Assembly: GCF_005484585.1 (NCBI RefSeq)
Contig: NZ_CP039435.1
Span: forward strand, 2,790,001-2,854,000
Direction of reading: 5' to 3'
From: Brevundimonas sp. SGAir0440
Lineage (GTDB): Bacteria; Pseudomonadota; Alphaproteobacteria; Caulobacterales; Caulobacteraceae
Length of the DNA: 64,000 nucleotides
Below the pieces are notes generated by a model. It worked only from the letters and a program-made list of their open reading frames with translations, made no database searches and was not told where the DNA came from. The position numbers and the translations under genes were made by a program. Positions 11,072 to 19,545 of this stretch are shown piece by piece. The stretch's first letter is position 1. Each line of letters begins with the position of its first letter.

Positions 11072-12832
11072 TCACATGTTCGGATAGTTGGGACCGCCGC
11101 CGCCCTCGGGCGTGGTCCAGACGATGTTCTGCGACGGATCCTTGATGTCGCAGGTTTTGCAGTGGACGCAATTCTGGGCGTTGATGACGAAGCGCGGATC
11201 GGCCTTGGCCGCCTCGTCGCCATAGACGACCTCATACACGCCTGCCGGGCAGTAAAGCCGCGCCGGCTCGCCGTATTTGGGCAGGTTGACGCGGATCGGG
11301 ATCGACGGATCCAGCAGCTTCAGGTGGGCCGGCTGGTCCTCGGCGTGGTTGGTGTTGGAGATGAACACCGACGACAGCTTGTCGAACGACAGCTTGCCGT
11401 CCGGCTTCGGATAGGCGATCGCCTTGTGGTCGGCGGCCAGACCGGTCGAGGCGGCGTCGGTCTTTTCGTGCTTCAGCGTCGGGATCGGCGACAGACCGCC
11501 GAACAGGGTGCGGCACCACATGTCGAACATGCCCAGCGCCCCGCCCAGCGTGGTGCCGAACTTGGACAGCAGGGGCTTGGCGTTGCGGACGACCGACAGC
11601 TCCTTATAGACCCAGCTCTTTTCAAAGGCGGTCTGGTATTCGACCAGTTCATCGCCCGCGCGCCCGGCCTGAACAGCGTCGTAAGCAGCGTCGGCGGCCA
11701 GCATGCCGGTCTTCATCGCATTATGGCTGCCCTTGATGCGGGGCACGTTCACGAAGCCGGCCGAACAGCCGATCAGCACGCCGCCGGGGAAGCTCAGCTT
11801 CGGGATCGACTGCAGGCCGCCCTCGGTGATGGCGCGCGCGCCGTAGGAGATGCGTGTTCCGCCCTCCAGGTGCTGGGCGATCTCGGGGTGGTGCTTGAAG
11901 CGCTGGAACTCGTCGAACGGCGACAGGAACGGGTTCTTGTAGTTCAGGTGAACCACATAGCCGACGGCCACGTAGCGATCGCCGAAGTGATACAGGAAGC
12001 TGCCGCCGCCGGTGTGTTCATCGAGCGGCCAGCCGGTCGTGTGCTGGGCCAGGCCGGGCTGATGCTTGTCGGCCGGCACCTGCCACAGCTCTTTCAGGCC
12101 GATGCCGTATTTCTGGGGCGACTTGCCGTCCTGAAGCTTGTGCTTGGCGATGATGGTCTTGGCCAGGGAGCCGCGCACGCCCTCGGCGATGAAGACGTAT
12201 TTTCCGTGCAGTTCAATGCCGGGCTGGAAATCGCCGGTCGGTTTGCCCTCGCGGTCGATGCCGAAGACGCCGGCGACGACGCCCTTCACCTGACCCGTCT
12301 CTTCTTCCCAGACGACGTGGCTGGCGGCCATGCCGGGATAGACCTCGACGCCCAGGGCCTCGGCCTGCTCGCCCAGCCAGCGCGTGACGTTGCCCAGCGA
12401 AGCGATGTAGCAGCCGTGATTGTGCATGAAGGGCGGCATCAGCGGCATCGGCAGCGACGCAGACCCTTGCGGACCCAGAAGCAGGAACTTGTCCTTGGTG
12501 ACCGGCGTCTCCAGCGGCGCGCCGCGTTCCTTCCAGTCGGGGAACAGCTCGTTCAGCGCCTTGGGATCGATGACCGCGCCCGACAGGATATGACCGCCGA
12601 CCTCCGCCGCCTTTTCCAGAACGGCGACGGTGATTTCCTTGCCGTCCTTTTCCGCGCGCTGCTTCAGGCGGATGGCCGCCGACAGGCCGGCCGGGCCGCC
12701 GCCGACGATCACGACGTCATATTCCATGATCTCGCGCTCGACGCCGTTCAGCGCCTCCAGCGGCGGCAGATTGTCGATGATGGCGTCCTGACGGGCGTTT
12801 TCCGCGCCGCCTTCGATGGCGTCTTCGGCCAT
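11072..12832 (-). CDS. Electron transfer flavoprotein-ubiquinone oxidoreductase
   Basis: Inner-membrane flavo-iron-sulfur enzyme that passes electrons from ETF (fatty-acid and amino-acid oxidation) to ubiquinone. The 586-residue product has an N-terminal FAD-binding motif VVIVGGGPAGLSAA near residue 40. It has the family text HILSGAVIDPKALNELFPDW, and a C-terminal ferredoxin-like 4Fe-4S domain with LYCPAGVYE and NCVHCKTCDIKDP supplying four Cys. ATG 12832 is chosen because AGGGGA lies about six bases upstream, although the frame stays open to 12901. The monocistronic position is typical. Function is secure. Confidence 0.97.
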   Translation of the reverse strand: MAEDAIEGGAENARQDAIIDNLPPLEALNGVEREIMEYDVVIVGGGPAGLSAAIRLKQRAEKDGKEITVAVLEKAAEVGGHILSGAVIDPKALNELFPDWKERGAPLETPVTKDKFLLLGPQGSASLPMPLMPPFMHNHGCYIASLGNVTRWLGEQAEALGVEVYPGMAASHVVWEEETGQVKGVVAGVFGIDREGKPTGDFQPGIELHGKYVFIAEGVRGSLAKTIIAKHKLQDGKSPQKYGIGLKELWQVPADKHQPGLAQHTTGWPLDEHTGGGSFLYHFGDRYVAVGYVVHLNYKNPFLSPFDEFQRFKHHPEIAQHLEGGTRISYGARAITEGGLQSIPKLSFPGGVLIGCSAGFVNVPRIKGSHNAMKTGMLAADAAYDAVQAGRAGDELVEYQTAFEKSWVYKELSVVRNAKPLLSKFGTTLGGALGMFDMWCRTLFGGLSPIPTLKHEKTDAASTGLAADHKAIAYPKPDGKLSFDKLSSVFISNTNHAEDQPAHLKLLDPSIPIRVNLPKYGEPARLYCPAGVYEVVYGDEAAKADPRFVINAQNCVHCKTCDIKDPSQNIVWTTPEGGGGPNYPNM

Positions 12833-12922
12833 GGTTTCCCCTGAATCCCGGTTATCTGTGTGGTTATGCCGCTTATCGGAAGGTGACGCGAGGGCGGTCA
12901 AGGCTTATCGGTGGTTCGAGAC

Positions 12923-13735
12923 ATGAACGCGCAACCCCATGACATCGCTGCAGTCGAAAGCCTGCTCGCCTTCTGGCGGGATGCGGGGGTCGACGCCTGC
13001 TATGGCGATGCGCCCGTCGATCACACCCACATCGCCCCGCCGCCGGCCGTCAAGGCGGTGCAGAGGGCGACGGCCTCGGTCGTCATGCCCCTGGCCGGCG
13101 TCAACGCCGATGACGCCCTGGCCGAGGCGCGGCGGCTGGCCGCCGGCGCCGCGACGCTTCAGGATCTGGCGGCAGCGGTCGCGGCGTTCGAGGGCTGTCC
13201 GCTGCGCGGCATGGGCGCGACGCAATCGGTGTTCGGACGCGGCAACCCCAACGCCTCGGTCCTGATTATCGGCGAAGGTCCAGGCGGGGATGAGGACCGG
13301 GCGGGCCAGCCCTTCGTCGGCAAGGCCGGGCAGTTGCTGGACCGGATGCTGGCGGCGGCGGGCCTGACCGACAAGGTGTTCATCACCAACACGGTCTTCT
13401 GGCGCCCTCCCGGCAACCGCACCCCCAGCCCGCAGGAACAGGCGGTGTGCGCACCCTTCGTCGAGCGCGCCTTCGCCCTGCTGAAGCCCAAGGCCGTGCT
13501 GCTGCTGGGCGCAGCCTCGGCCAAGTCGGTGCTCGGCGCCGAGGAAGGCATCATGAAGCTGCGCGGCGTCTGGAAGGAATGGCGCCTGCTGGAGGGAGCG
13601 GTGTCGGCGCCCGTCATGCCGACCCTGCATCCCGCCTTTCTGCTGCGTCAGCCACAAGCGAAACGACAGGTGTGGAGCGACCTGCTTTCGCTGGCCGTTC
13701 GCCTTGAAACGGACTCGGTTGAAGAACAAGGCTAA
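12923..13735 (+). CDS. Family-4-like uracil-DNA glycosylase
   Basis: A 270-residue DNA repair protein removing uracil from DNA. The catalytic region is GEGPGGDEDRAGQPFVGKAG (motif A, near residue 120), followed by NTVFWRPPGNRTP and the motif B region MPTLHPAFLLR near 230. Family 4 enzymes normally bind a 4Fe-4S cluster with four Cys. Here only EGCPL and AVCAPF are present at the expected sites, while the first Cys of the CxxC pair is replaced and the C before RPPGN is Trp. An N-terminal extension of about 90 residues precedes the domain. ATG 12923 is preferred to the in-frame GTG at 12911. Divergent from ETF-QO. Confidence 0.9.
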   Translation: MNAQPHDIAAVESLLAFWRDAGVDACYGDAPVDHTHIAPPPAVKAVQRATASVVMPLAGVNADDALAEARRLAAGAATLQDLAAAVAAFEGCPLRGMGATQSVFGRGNPNASVLIIGEGPGGDEDRAGQPFVGKAGQLLDRMLAAAGLTDKVFITNTVFWRPPGNRTPSPQEQAVCAPFVERAFALLKPKAVLLLGAASAKSVLGAEEGIMKLRGVWKEWRLLEGAVSAPVMPTLHPAFLLRQPQAKRQVWSDLLSLAVRLETDSVEEQG

Positions 13736-13819
13736 TCGCGGCATGTTCGCATGCTGACGACCGATCGCCATACACGCGCCTGTATCTTACGCGCGTCGCC
13801 AACGAGGGGGCCGCCGCTT

Positions 13820-15511
13820 ATGTTTCTGTTCCGCCGCGCGATCCTCGCGTCGACGATCGTCCTTGCGTTCTGCGCCGCCACGACGGCCGCGACCGCCGAG
13901 ACGCCCTACGGGTCAACCGCCGAGGCCGGAGCCGGGGCCGGTTCCGGACGTCCCACCGCGCTGAGTTCGGCCGACAGAATCTCCTACACCACCGCCTTCG
14001 ACGCCCTGCGACGCGGCGACATCGAGACGGCCCGCATGGCGGCCCGGCAGGCGCAGGACCGCGTGCTGCTGGGTCAGGTCGAGTTCGAAAGCCTGTTCCA
14101 TCCCGATCATGTCGCCACCTACGAAGAGCTGACGGCCTGGCTTGAGACCTATTCGGATCTGCCGTGCGCGGACCGGGTCTATACGCTGGCGCTGCGTCGT
14201 CGCCCCGACGGCGCGCCCGAGCCGGTGCGTCCCGGCGGCGTGCTGGGCCGCACCTGGAACAGTCTGGTCAGCGCCGTGTCCGGCGACGGCGGCGTCACCG
14301 ATCCGGCCAAGGCGGCGCGCGTCGCCTACAACAACGACGACCTGACCGGCGCCTCGGCCCTGGGTCGCCAGATCGGCGACTGGTGGACGGTCGGCCTGGC
14401 GGAATGGCGTCTGGGCCAGTTCCACGAATCCTTCGCCGCCTTCGAACGCGTCGCCAACGATCCGACCGAGGATGCCTGGGTCCGCGCCGGCGCCGCCTTC
14501 TGGACCGCGCGCGCCGCCGCCCAGTCGGGTCGTCAGGATCGCGTGACCGACTATCTGCGCCTGTCGGCTCAGTGGCCCGCCACCTTCTATGGTCAGATCG
14601 CCCTGCGTCAGCTGGGAGAAGAGCCGACGATCGAGAACATGGGGCCCCGCCCCTACGAGGCCGAGCCCCGCCTGCGCCGCGCCGCCTATGTGCCCCAGAG
14701 CGCCGCCGTCGAACCGACCGCCCTGGAAGCCTTCGTTCAGGCCGACGCCCGCGCCAAACGCACCGTCGCCTTCTATGAGGTCGGGCGCAACGCCGACGCC
14801 GAGACCGAGCTGCGGTCCGGGCTGCGCACCGCCGTCGGCGATGCGGCCAAGATGTGGACGGCCCTGGCGCGCGCCATCCTGCCAGTCAACAACGGCGACG
14901 CCACGCGCATCGACGCGACGCGCTATCCCATCCCGGACCTTACGCCCGAAGGCGGCTTCGTCATCGAGCGGGCGCTGGTCTACGCCCTGGCGCGCAAGGA
15001 AACCGACTTCAATCCCAACGCCCGCTCCAGCGTCGGCGCCTATGGGCTGATGCAGGTCATGCCGACGACGGCGGCCGAGATGACCGGCGATCGCACCTTC
15101 ATCTCGGACCCGACCAAGCTGCTGGTTCCGGCGGTCAACATGCGTCTGGGCCAGGCCTACATCAACAAGATGCTGGCCCTTGCGGCTTTCCAGGGCGATC
15201 TGCTGCGGGCCGTGGCCTCCTACAACGCCGGGCCTGGGCCGATGCTAGCGGCGGTCAGGAAGTTGGGCGCGGACGCCGATCCCCTGCTGCTGATCGAAAC
15301 GATCGACGTGCCCCAGGCGCGCGACTACGTCGAAAAGGTCATGGCTAGCTACTGGATCTATCAGCGGCTGTTCGGCGGCCCGCTGAAAACGCTGGACGCC
15401 GTCGCGTCAGGCGCGCGCGCCGTGCCGATGGCGCTGGATTACGTCGCCCCGCCGCCGCAGGCCGAGCCGGTCCTGATCGCCGAAACGACGCCGGTCGCCG
15501 GCGTGCGCTAA
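13820..15511 (+). CDS. Soluble-type lytic transglycosylase
   Basis: Exported murein-cleaving enzyme of 563 residues (periplasm). The signal peptide starts M-F-L-F-R-R and cleaves near ATAE. A helical Ala-rich superhelical region (about residues 40-390) resembles the Slt70 U/L domain. A C-terminal SLT domain follows: VYALARKETDFNPNARS with the catalytic Glu, GAYGLMQVMPTTA, and AVASYNAGPGPML. The frame is open from 13751, but ATG 13820 begins the signal peptide. It probably trims peptidoglycan during growth or turnover. No operon partner is evident; a tiny membrane-protein gene converges on its 3' end. Confidence 0.94.
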   Translation: MFLFRRAILASTIVLAFCAATTAATAETPYGSTAEAGAGAGSGRPTALSSADRISYTTAFDALRRGDIETARMAARQAQDRVLLGQVEFESLFHPDHVATYEELTAWLETYSDLPCADRVYTLALRRRPDGAPEPVRPGGVLGRTWNSLVSAVSGDGGVTDPAKAARVAYNNDDLTGASALGRQIGDWWTVGLAEWRLGQFHESFAAFERVANDPTEDAWVRAGAAFWTARAAAQSGRQDRVTDYLRLSAQWPATFYGQIALRQLGEEPTIENMGPRPYEAEPRLRRAAYVPQSAAVEPTALEAFVQADARAKRTVAFYEVGRNADAETELRSGLRTAVGDAAKMWTALARAILPVNNGDATRIDATRYPIPDLTPEGGFVIERALVYALARKETDFNPNARSSVGAYGLMQVMPTTAAEMTGDRTFISDPTKLLVPAVNMRLGQAYINKMLALAAFQGDLLRAVASYNAGPGPMLAAVRKLGADADPLLLIETIDVPQARDYVEKVMASYWIYQRLFGGPLKTLDAVASGARAVPMALDYVAPPPQAEPVLIAETTPVAGVR

Positions 15512-15515
15512 CCTC

Positions 15516-15647
15516 TCAGAAGACCGCGAACAGCAGGCTGGCCCAAAAGGCCGCCCCGACCAGCGCCGCTAGCCCATAGGCCATGACGGGATTGAGGCCG
15601 CGCGCAGCGACTTGGGTCGGAGGGCTGGGCAGGACCGGGCTCGTCAT
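15516..15647 (-). CDS. Small single-span membrane protein (43 aa)
   Basis: A short frame reads MTSPVLPSPPTQVAARG and then a hydrophobic helix of about 23 residues (MAYGLAALVGAAFWASLLFA) to the end. The layout, a Pro-rich cytoplasmic head and one transmembrane segment, is that of a genuine small inner-membrane protein. It fills the gap between the lytic transglycosylase and the GST gene with only four bases to its neighbour's stop. The ribosome binding site is poor (GGGG directly before ATG), which lowers confidence. Function unknown. Confidence 0.55.
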   Translation of the reverse strand: MTSPVLPSPPTQVAARGLNPVMAYGLAALVGAAFWASLLFAVF

Positions 15648-15682
15648 CCCCGTCGAAATAACAGCGTCCGCTTAATACGGCG

Positions 15683-16351
15683 TCAGCCGGGATGGTTGCC
15701 GTGTGTTAAGCCCAGCGCGTCGGCTTCCCACTCAAGAAAATGCGGATGAGCGAGCAAGGTCTCGGCATAGGCCCGGGCCGTGCCGTCGTCTCCGTGCACT
15801 GAGAGGTCCAGCTGGAAATGGCGGATGCGGGCGGCGACCGGCGTGAAGAAGGCGTCCGGCACGGACCAGTCGCCGAACAGATAGGGGCCGCCCGCGCCGA
15901 ACCGCTCACGCAGGCTCCGCCACAGTTCGACGATCCGGCGCAAATCCTTGGCCAGTCCCGGATGGTCCGGCGCGGGCGCCCGGCTGGGGCCGACCATCCA
16001 GTGATCAGGGCCGGTGGAACAGGCCGTGCGCAAGGCGGTAAAGCCGCCATGCATCTCGCACGCCGCCGAACGCGCCAGCCAGCGCGCATGGGCGTCCGAA
16101 GGCCAGAGGCGGGCTTGCGGATAGCGTTCGGCCGCCCAGACGGCGATGGCCATCGAATCCCAGATCACCTCCCCTTCGACCTTAAGCACAGGGACGAGAC
16201 CGGACGGCGAATGCTCACGGATGCGCTGATCGGTGTCGGGCTGGTTCAGCGGCACGACGATCTCGTCGAAGGCCGCGCCGCAATGTTTCAGCACCAGCCA
16301 CGGCCGCAGCGACCACGTCGAATAGGCCTTGTCGCCGATCACCAGTTCCAT
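15683..16351 (-). CDS. Glutathione S-transferase family protein
   Basis: A 222-residue protein with an N-terminal thioredoxin-like domain (YSTWSLRPWLVLKHCG near residue 10, SGLVPVLKVEG with the cis-Pro near 53, WDSMAIAVWAAERYP near 66) and an all-helical C-terminal domain. The Ser/Thr near residue 12 is the probable glutathione-activating residue. It is typical of the small bacterial GSTs whose substrate is unknown. ATG 16351 is preferred over the preceding GTG. It lies 22 bases downstream of sugE on the same strand and might be co-transcribed with it. Confidence 0.9.
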   Translation of the reverse strand: MELVIGDKAYSTWSLRPWLVLKHCGAAFDEIVVPLNQPDTDQRIREHSPSGLVPVLKVEGEVIWDSMAIAVWAAERYPQARLWPSDAHARWLARSAACEMHGGFTALRTACSTGPDHWMVGPSRAPAPDHPGLAKDLRRIVELWRSLRERFGAGGPYLFGDWSVPDAFFTPVAARIRHFQLDLSVHGDDGTARAYAETLLAHPHFLEWEADALGLTHGNHPG

Positions 16352-16373
16352 CACGCGTCTCCTGTCGCCGCCA

Positions 16374-16694
16374 TCAATGGCTCGCCGCCAGCTTCAGCAC
16401 AACCAGGCCCGATGCGACCAGGGCGACGCCCGCGATCCTGAGCGGCGTCAGCGGCTCGCCCAAAAAGACCGCGCCCACCACAAACGCGCCGACCGCGCCA
16501 ATGCCGGTCCAGATGGCGTAGGCCGTGCCCAGCGGCAGGGTCTTCATCGCCAGCGACAGCAGACCGAAAGAGCCGATCATGAAGACGATCATCCCCACCG
16601 TCGGCCACGGTCGCGTGAAGCCGGCCGACGCCTTCATCAGGAACGCCCAGACGACTTCGAGCAGACCGGCGAAAAGAAGGAATACCCAGGCCAT
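16374..16694 (-). CDS. sugE: Guanidinium exporter, SMR family (SugE/Gdx type)
   Basis: A 106-residue four-helix inner-membrane protein of the small multidrug resistance superfamily. It follows the SugE/Gdx pattern: LLEVVWAFLMKASAGFTRPW with the essential Glu in helix 1, AMKTLPLGTAYAIWTGIGAV in helix 3, and FLGEPLTPLRIAGV. Gdx members export guanidinium in exchange for protons, unlike the EmrE drug pumps. Assignment to Gdx is strongly supported by the guanidine-II riboswitch directly upstream. AGGGAG lies six bases before the ATG at 16692-16694. Confidence 0.95.
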   Translation of the reverse strand: MAWVFLLFAGLLEVVWAFLMKASAGFTRPWPTVGMIVFMIGSFGLLSLAMKTLPLGTAYAIWTGIGAVGAFVVGAVFLGEPLTPLRIAGVALVASGLVVLKLAASH

Positions 16695-16715
16695 GACATT
16701 CTCCCTGCATGGCGT

Positions 16716-16759
16716 CGGGTCGTCCCGGCGTTAGTCCCATGTGGGGGAGGTCGTCCTCC
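16716..16759 (-). promoter_or_regulatory. Guanidine-II (mini-ykkC) riboswitch
   Basis: On the minus strand two hairpins with identical ACGA loops stand in tandem: GGAGG-ACGA-CCTCC (16746-16759) and CGGG-ACGA-CCCG (16716-16727), joined by an 18-base linker. This is the signature of the guanidine-II class: two small stem-loops with ACGR loops that dimerise around guanidinium. The second hairpin ends about ten bases before the sugE ribosome binding site, so it probably gates translation initiation. Class and target gene agree with the known biology. Confidence 0.92.
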
Positions 16760-16771
16760 TGAAAGCGCGCT

Positions 16772-16800
16772 GAATCTGGGACAACGGCCGGCAAAGTCAA
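16772..16800 (-). promoter_or_regulatory. Probable sigma-70 promoter for sugE
   Basis: Minus strand TTGACT (16795-16800), a 17-base spacer, and AGATTC (16772-16777). The start point would fall just upstream of the first riboswitch hairpin. The -10 match is weak. Confidence 0.4.
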
Positions 16801-16856
16801 CCGCGCCGTCCCGCAAACCTTGACTCCGCGCCGCCCACGACCGACACGACCCGCCC

Positions 16857-18155
16857 ATGATCACGCGCTACTCCCGCCCCGTCGCCGCCGCCATCTGGTC
16901 CCAGGAAACCAAGTACAAGATCTGGTTCGAGATCGAGGCCCACGCCGCCACGAAGATGGCCGAACTGGGCGTGATCCCCAAGGAATCGGCCGACGCCATC
17001 TGGGCCAAGGGCAAGGATGCGACCTTCGACGCCGACCGCATCGACGAGATCGAACGCACCACAAAACACGACGTCATCGCCTTCCTGACGCACGTCGCCG
17101 AGATCGTCGGCGAGGAAGCGCGCTTCCTGCACCAGGGCATGACCTCTTCGGACGTGCTGGACACCTGTTTCGCGGTTCAGCTGGCGCGGTCTTCGGACCT
17201 GCTGATCGAGGGCGTCGACCGGGTTCTGGCCGCGCTGGAGACCCGCGCCAAGGAGCATAAATACACCCCGACCGTGGGCCGTTCGCACGGCATCCACGCC
17301 GAACCCGTCACCTTCGGCCTGAAGCTGGCCGGCTATCACGCCGAATTCCAGCGCGCCAAACGCCGCCTGATCACCGCCAAGGAAGAGATCGCCACCTGCG
17401 CCATTTCGGGCGCCGTCGGCACCTTCGCCAATGTCGACCCGGCCGTCGAACAGTACGTGGCCGACCAGATGGGCCTGACCGTCGAGCCGGTCTCGACCCA
17501 GGTCATCCCGCGCGACCGTCATGCCGCCTTCTTCGCCGCCCTGGGCGTCGTCGCCAGCTCGGTCGAGCGCCTCGCCGTCGAGATCCGCCACCTGCAACGC
17601 ACCGAAGTCCTCGAAGCCGAGGAATTCTTCGACAAGGGTCAGAAGGGCTCGTCGGCCATGCCGCACAAGCGCAATCCGATCCTGACCGAGAACCTGACCG
17701 GCCTGGCCCGTCTGGTCCGCTCGGCCGTGACGCCCGCCATGGAGAACGTCGCCCTGTGGCATGAGCGGGACATCAGCCACTCGTCGGTCGAGCGCGGCAT
17801 CGGCCCGGACGCCACCATCCACCTGGACTTCGCCCTGCACCGTCTGGCCAATGTGGTCGAGCGGCTGAACGTCTACCCAGAGAATATGCAGAAGAACATC
17901 GACCGCCTGGGCGGTCTGGTGCACTCGCAACGGGTCATGCTGGCCCTGACCCAGGCCGGCGTGTCGCGCGAAGACGCCTATGCCGCCGTTCAGGAAAACG
18001 CCATGAAGGTCTGGCGCGGCGAAGGCGCCTTCCTGGATTTCCTGAAGGCCGACGACCGCGTCACCCTGCCCGCCGACCAGCTCGAGGCCCTGTTCGACCT
18101 CGGCTACCACACCAAGAACGTGGACGTGGTGTTCAAGCGGGTGTTCGGAGACTGA
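16857..18155 (+). CDS. purB: Adenylosuccinate lyase
   Basis: Cytoplasmic lyase acting twice in purine synthesis: SAICAR to AICAR, and adenylosuccinate to AMP. The 432-residue product belongs to the fumarase/aspartase superfamily. It shows TSSDVLDTCFAVQ near residue 95, VGRSHGIHAEPVTFGLK near 140 (the catalytic His region), and the superfamily signature GSSAMPHKRNPI near 263 with the flexible Ser loop. It is the first of six purine genes in this window, though they are not a single operon. The 2OG oxygenase gene starts four bases downstream. Confidence 0.97.
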   Translation: MITRYSRPVAAAIWSQETKYKIWFEIEAHAATKMAELGVIPKESADAIWAKGKDATFDADRIDEIERTTKHDVIAFLTHVAEIVGEEARFLHQGMTSSDVLDTCFAVQLARSSDLLIEGVDRVLAALETRAKEHKYTPTVGRSHGIHAEPVTFGLKLAGYHAEFQRAKRRLITAKEEIATCAISGAVGTFANVDPAVEQYVADQMGLTVEPVSTQVIPRDRHAAFFAALGVVASSVERLAVEIRHLQRTEVLEAEEFFDKGQKGSSAMPHKRNPILTENLTGLARLVRSAVTPAMENVALWHERDISHSSVERGIGPDATIHLDFALHRLANVVERLNVYPENMQKNIDRLGGLVHSQRVMLALTQAGVSREDAYAAVQENAMKVWRGEGAFLDFLKADDRVTLPADQLEALFDLGYHTKNVDVVFKRVFGD

Positions 18156-18159
18156 CCCC

Positions 18160-18891
18160 ATGAGCGAGCGCACGATCCGGCTCAATCCCCGGCTCGATCC
18201 CCGCGATTATGCGGCGGCCTATGCGCGCGACGGCATGGTGCAGGTTCCCGATCTGTTGGACGCCGCAAGCGCCGAATGGCTTGAGCTCGCGCTCGAACAC
18301 GACACGTCTTGGCATCTGTCCTTGAAGACGCCGGAAGGCGGTAAGCTGCTGTCGCCGCAAGAGATGCAGGTCATGGGCCGCGATGCGATCGGGGCACAGA
18401 TGCAGCGCGCGCTGGCGGAGGGTCGCGACGGCTTCTCTTTCATCTATCTGGCTTATCCGATCATCACGACCTTGCTGACGGGCAAGGACGAAGGCCATGC
18501 GACGCACGCCCTTGTGCAGTTCTTCAACGACACGCCCTTCACCACATTCGCCAAGGCCGTGACCGGCGAAGCGAGCGTGACCAAAATCGACGCGCAAGCC
18601 ACCTGGTTCCGATCCGGCGACTTCCTGACCCAGCACGACGACACGGGCGTCGGCGAACGACGGGCGGCCTATACTTTGGGCCTGTCTCGCGATTGGCGGC
18701 CGGACTGGGGCGGCCAGTTGCTGTTTCACGACGCCAACGGCGATATCGAGCGCGGCTTCAAGCCGGGTTTCAACGTCTGGACGGTGTTCAAAACGCCCCG
18801 CCAGCATTCTGTCGCACCAGTCGCCGCCTACGCCGGCGGCAAGCGCCGCTCGATCACCGGCTGGCTGCGCGACGACCCGCCGGTCAAGTGA
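18160..18891 (+). CDS. 2-oxoglutarate/Fe(II)-dependent oxygenase
   Basis: A 243-residue jelly-roll dioxygenase. The iron site is visible as QHDD (HxD, near residue 163) and the distal His of PRQHSV near 217. KRRSITGW about ten residues later gives the Arg that binds 2-oxoglutarate. The segment AAYTLGLSRDWRPDWGGQLLFHD is typical of prolyl-hydroxylase-like 2OG enzymes (the SM-20/EGL-9-like group). The substrate is unknown and may be protein or small molecule. It follows purB by four bases and overlaps the next gene by four (GTGA), so the three form one transcriptional unit. Confidence 0.9.
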   Translation: MSERTIRLNPRLDPRDYAAAYARDGMVQVPDLLDAASAEWLELALEHDTSWHLSLKTPEGGKLLSPQEMQVMGRDAIGAQMQRALAEGRDGFSFIYLAYPIITTLLTGKDEGHATHALVQFFNDTPFTTFAKAVTGEASVTKIDAQATWFRSGDFLTQHDDTGVGERRAAYTLGLSRDWRPDWGGQLLFHDANGDIERGFKPGFNVWTVFKTPRQHSVAPVAAYAGGKRRSITGWLRDDPPVK

Positions 18892-19397
18892 CGGACCATA
18901 CCGGCGATCGCAGGCTGGGGTTCGCACCCGTCGTCGATACGGAAACCCGGCTGCTGATCCTGGGCAGTTTGCCTGGCGACGCCTCGTTGAAGGCGGCGCA
19001 GTACTACGCCCATCCGCGCAACGCCTTCTGGCCGCTGATCAGCGGGGTGCTGGGTGAAGACCTGGCGACACAACCCTATGAGCAGCGGCTGGATCGATTG
19101 AAGGCGCGCGGCGTGGGGCTGTGGGATGTGATTGCGTCGGCGGAACGGTCGGGCAGTCTGGATGCGGCGATCCGCTCGCCGGAGGCCGCCGATCTGCGCG
19201 GACTGATCGGCGGCTTGCCGCGGCTGAGGGCGGTCGCCTTCAACGGAAAGCTGGCGGCCAAGCTGGGACGGCGCATTATCGGCGACGTCGCAGGGGTTGG
19301 CCTTATCGACCTGCCTTCATCCAGCCCGGCTCATGCGATTCCACTGGCAGGCAAGGCGAACATCTGGAATTCGTTGACTGATCTGATCGAACGATAG
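18888..19397 (+). CDS. DNA-deoxyinosine glycosylase (UDG superfamily family 6)
   Basis: A 169-residue glycosylase predicted to excise hypoxanthine, the product of adenine deamination, from DNA. The start GTG overlaps the TGA of the oxygenase gene, and the product opens GFAPVVDTETRLLILGSLPG, the family motif. YYAHPRNAFWPLI near residue 45 carries the catalytic Asn, and LPSSSPAHAI near 145 is the motif 2 region. The frame is open further upstream inside the oxygenase gene, but the family start fits 18888. It is a second UDG-superfamily enzyme besides the one at 12923. Confidence 0.9.
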   Translation: MTDHTGDRRLGFAPVVDTETRLLILGSLPGDASLKAAQYYAHPRNAFWPLISGVLGEDLATQPYEQRLDRLKARGVGLWDVIASAERSGSLDAAIRSPEAADLRGLIGGLPRLRAVAFNGKLAAKLGRRIIGDVAGVGLIDLPSSSPAHAIPLAGKANIWNSLTDLIER

Positions 19398-19496
19398 GTC
19401 TCTTGCTGCAAAGCAGCTTAGAAGTGCGCGCGAAAACTGAATGGTGAAGCTGCGATGTCTTGTCGCGCGGCATGCATCCATTGTGCGGTGTCGCGC

Positions 19497-19512
19497 GTAA
19501 CGTTCCCGTTAC
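19497..19512. promoter_or_regulatory. Inverted repeat in the FAS1 lipoprotein leader
   Basis: GTAACG-TTCC-CGTTAC, a perfect six-base palindrome with a four-base spacer, 34 bases before the ATG. It could bind a dimeric regulator. The nonamer CGTAACGTT also occurs at 8165-8173, upstream of the other fasciclin gene. Confidence 0.35.
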
Positions 19513-19545
19513 CGCCTTGAGAGCGGCCCAAAGGGAACGAAACAC

